Of a stretch of DNA of 64,000 bases, positions 62,672-64,000 are shown piece by piece. The translations under genes were made by a program, and so were the position numbers. Position 1 is the first letter of the stretch; each line of letters begins with the position of its first letter. This DNA comes from Laspinema olomoucense D3b (GTDB lineage Bacteria > Cyanobacteriota > Cyanobacteriia > Cyanobacteriales > Laspinemataceae). The stretch lies in NCBI RefSeq assembly GCF_025370785.1, contig NZ_JAMXFA010000023.1, positions 9,909-73,908 of the forward strand, given 5' to 3'. The notes below the pieces were generated by a model that made no database searches, had not been told where the DNA came from, and was given only the letters and a program-made list of their open reading frames with translations.

Positions 62672-64000
62672 TTGAGTTTCCATCCAGACCTTTGCCGAAA
62701 CGAGAGCGAAGTCGAGAGTAAACTAATCGTGAGTTACTTGTTGCCAGCCTTAGGCTACACCCCGGACAGTTGGCATCAAGAAGTTGCCTTTATTTCACTT
62801 CGGTTAGGTTTCTTAGCCTTCAATACCCCAGCAATTCCCTTCGTCCTCGATGCGAATTCGCCCATGAGGGTCGTCATTGAGGCCAAAAGTCCCAAACAAA
62901 ACCTAGATCGAAACCGAAGAAAGTTGAAGCGATATTTAACGAAACTACAAGTTAAATATGGTGTTCTCACGAATGGCAAGGAAATGCGGATTTATGAACG
63001 ATTGGGGGATGAGATTGAGCTAGTTTTTCAGTGTAGGGGAGGAGAAATTGAGGCAAGAATTGAAGAAATAAATGCCTTGATTGGGAAAGATAGCAGGAAC
63101 CCTAAGCAAACCCTAGATTCCCGGTCTACAGACTCTAATTTCCCTCACCTGGGAGCCGAGTCAATTCCTGAAGGAGTATCTAAAGACATTCCTTTTTCCA
63201 TCCCATTTCCCGAGGAATTATTTCCCGAAACTCCCATTCAGCCCAAACCCGTTGTTGAGCAAAATTTTAATAACCAGAGGAAAGCTACGTTGAAAGTAAT
63301 TGCTGTTTATCATAATAAAGGCGGCGTTGGAAAAACCACAGTTGCAGTCAACTTAGCTGCCGCTCTGAGAAAAAGGGGTAAAAAGGTTCTGTTGATTGAT
63401 ATAGATGCTCAATCTAATTCAACTTTTGCAACCGGATTACTTAAATTCATTTTTGAAGAAGATGACAATTTAAGAGATAATAATGTTTATCATCTTCTGG
63501 AATCGGGCGAATTTTGTTTTATTTCCGATGTGGCGCGAAAATCGGAGGGTTTTAATAATCCAGAAATTGAGGTAATTCCTTCTCATATTACCCTGATTGA
63601 AGGGCAGTATAAATTGAATCAAATCGGTGCCAGTAAAACTCGGTTAGTGACTAAGTTAAGCCGAGTAGAAAAAGAATATGATTTCGTAATTATAGATACC
63701 CCTCCCTCTCGGGATTTATATGCAGAAGTAGCCTTGATTGCTGCGGATCATTTAATTATTCCGTCGGATTTGAAACCTTTTGCTAACCAAGGGTTACCCA
63801 GTGTTACCCAGTTTATCAGCCAAGTTGATGAATTTCGGGAGATGATTGGAAAAAAACCCCTTAATATTTTAGGAGTTTTACCTTCTAAAATTTCCCCTAA
63901 CCCCAAATTTTTGCAATATAGTTTTCCCAAACAAAAGAGGGTGATTCCGGGCCGATATGGCATTCCCTTAATGGATTCAATTATTTATGAAAGAGTCCTT
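62672..64000 (+). CDS. HsdR-like nuclease domain fused to ParA ATPase (partial)
   Basis: 443 codons in the window, running off the right end. I start at TTG 62672, because the type I restriction N-terminal pattern NESEVESKLIVSYLLPALGY (about 10-29) lies just after it; the first GTG (62729) would cut that pattern. A PD-(D/E)XK-like core follows, with VLDANSP (D60) and VVIEAKSP (E70, K72). After a polar linker (about 135-205) comes a ParA/MinD domain with YHNKGGVGKTTVAVNLAAAL and IDIDAQSNST, later IIDTPPSRD. This fusion is unusual. The DNA is AT-rich and lacks HIP1. It is divergent from the nuclease-motor operon. Confidence 0.88.
   Translation, partial: MSFHPDLCRNESEVESKLIVSYLLPALGYTPDSWHQEVAFISLRLGFLAFNTPAIPFVLDANSPMRVVIEAKSPKQNLDRNRRKLKRYLTKLQVKYGVLTNGKEMRIYERLGDEIELVFQCRGGEIEARIEEINALIGKDSRNPKQTLDSRSTDSNFPHLGAESIPEGVSKDIPFSIPFPEELFPETPIQPKPVVEQNFNNQRKATLKVIAVYHNKGGVGKTTVAVNLAAALRKRGKKVLLIDIDAQSNSTFATGLLKFIFEEDDNLRDNNVYHLLESGEFCFISDVARKSEGFNNPEIEVIPSHITLIEGQYKLNQIGASKTRLVTKLSRVEKEYDFVIIDTPPSRDLYAEVALIAADHLIIPSDLKPFANQGLPSVTQFISQVDEFREMIGKKPLNILGVLPSKISPNPKFLQYSFPKQKRVIPGRYGIPLMDSIIYERVL

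Noticed and set aside
1-64000. tRNA genes
   Set aside because: I looked for T-loop patterns such as GGTTCGAATCC in intergenic DNA and found none; a covariance search could still find one.

Overview
The window is chromosomal DNA of a cyanobacterium, most likely a filamentous Oscillatoriales-type strain; the genus is my inference. The octamer GCGATCGC (HIP1) recurs throughout. Several genes are typical of the phylum: a CP12-like protein, a Ycf23/DUF561 protein, a phytol-kinase-like enzyme, a CyaC-type adenylate cyclase, and the 2-oxoglutarate decarboxylase plus succinate-semialdehyde dehydrogenase pair. I found no rRNA, tRNA, CRISPR array or intact insertion sequence.

Layout. 0-3.6 kb: small or exported proteins, including a stand-alone degenerate HisKA domain and a pentapeptide-TPR protein. 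3.7-8.4 kb: an NAD block on the minus strand (nadD-nrtR-nadE, then pncB). 8.9-16.8 kb: mixed housekeeping (phytol kinase, yidD, CP12 variant, selO, chaB, isoaspartyl peptidase), a structured RNA resembling 6S RNA, and several very small genes. 16.8-26.7 kb: glmU, an HD-GYP response regulator, an orphan DNA methylase overlapping mnmD, a sugar-kinase-like ATPase and an M1 peptidase with HEAT repeats. 26.8-30.3 kb: a three-gene partner-switching operon (sensor phosphatase, switch kinase, STAS). 30.4-37.2 kb: repeats, ycf23, a rhodanese, an inositol-phosphate neighbourhood and hisC. 39-46 kb: a GAF histidine kinase and a CyaC-type hybrid kinase/cyclase. 47.3-49.7 kb: an AT-rich stretch without HIP1, carrying a coiled-coil membrane protein whose frame has no ordinary start codon. 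49.7-55 kb: xth, the 2-oxoglutarate bypass pair and gmd.

The most unusual part is 55.1-64 kb. A stand-alone RNase D lies next to a minus-strand operon of three genes: a winged-helix-like protein, a P-loop ATPase, and an 862-residue protein that joins a DEDDy exonuclease, a Cas4/RecB-like nuclease with four cysteines, and an FtsK-type DNA motor. A divergent gene that runs off the window joins a type-I-restriction-like nuclease domain to a ParA ATPase. Together these look like a DNA-processing system, perhaps defence or repair. That role is inference from domain content and arrangement.

All names rest on reading motifs by eye; no database search was run.
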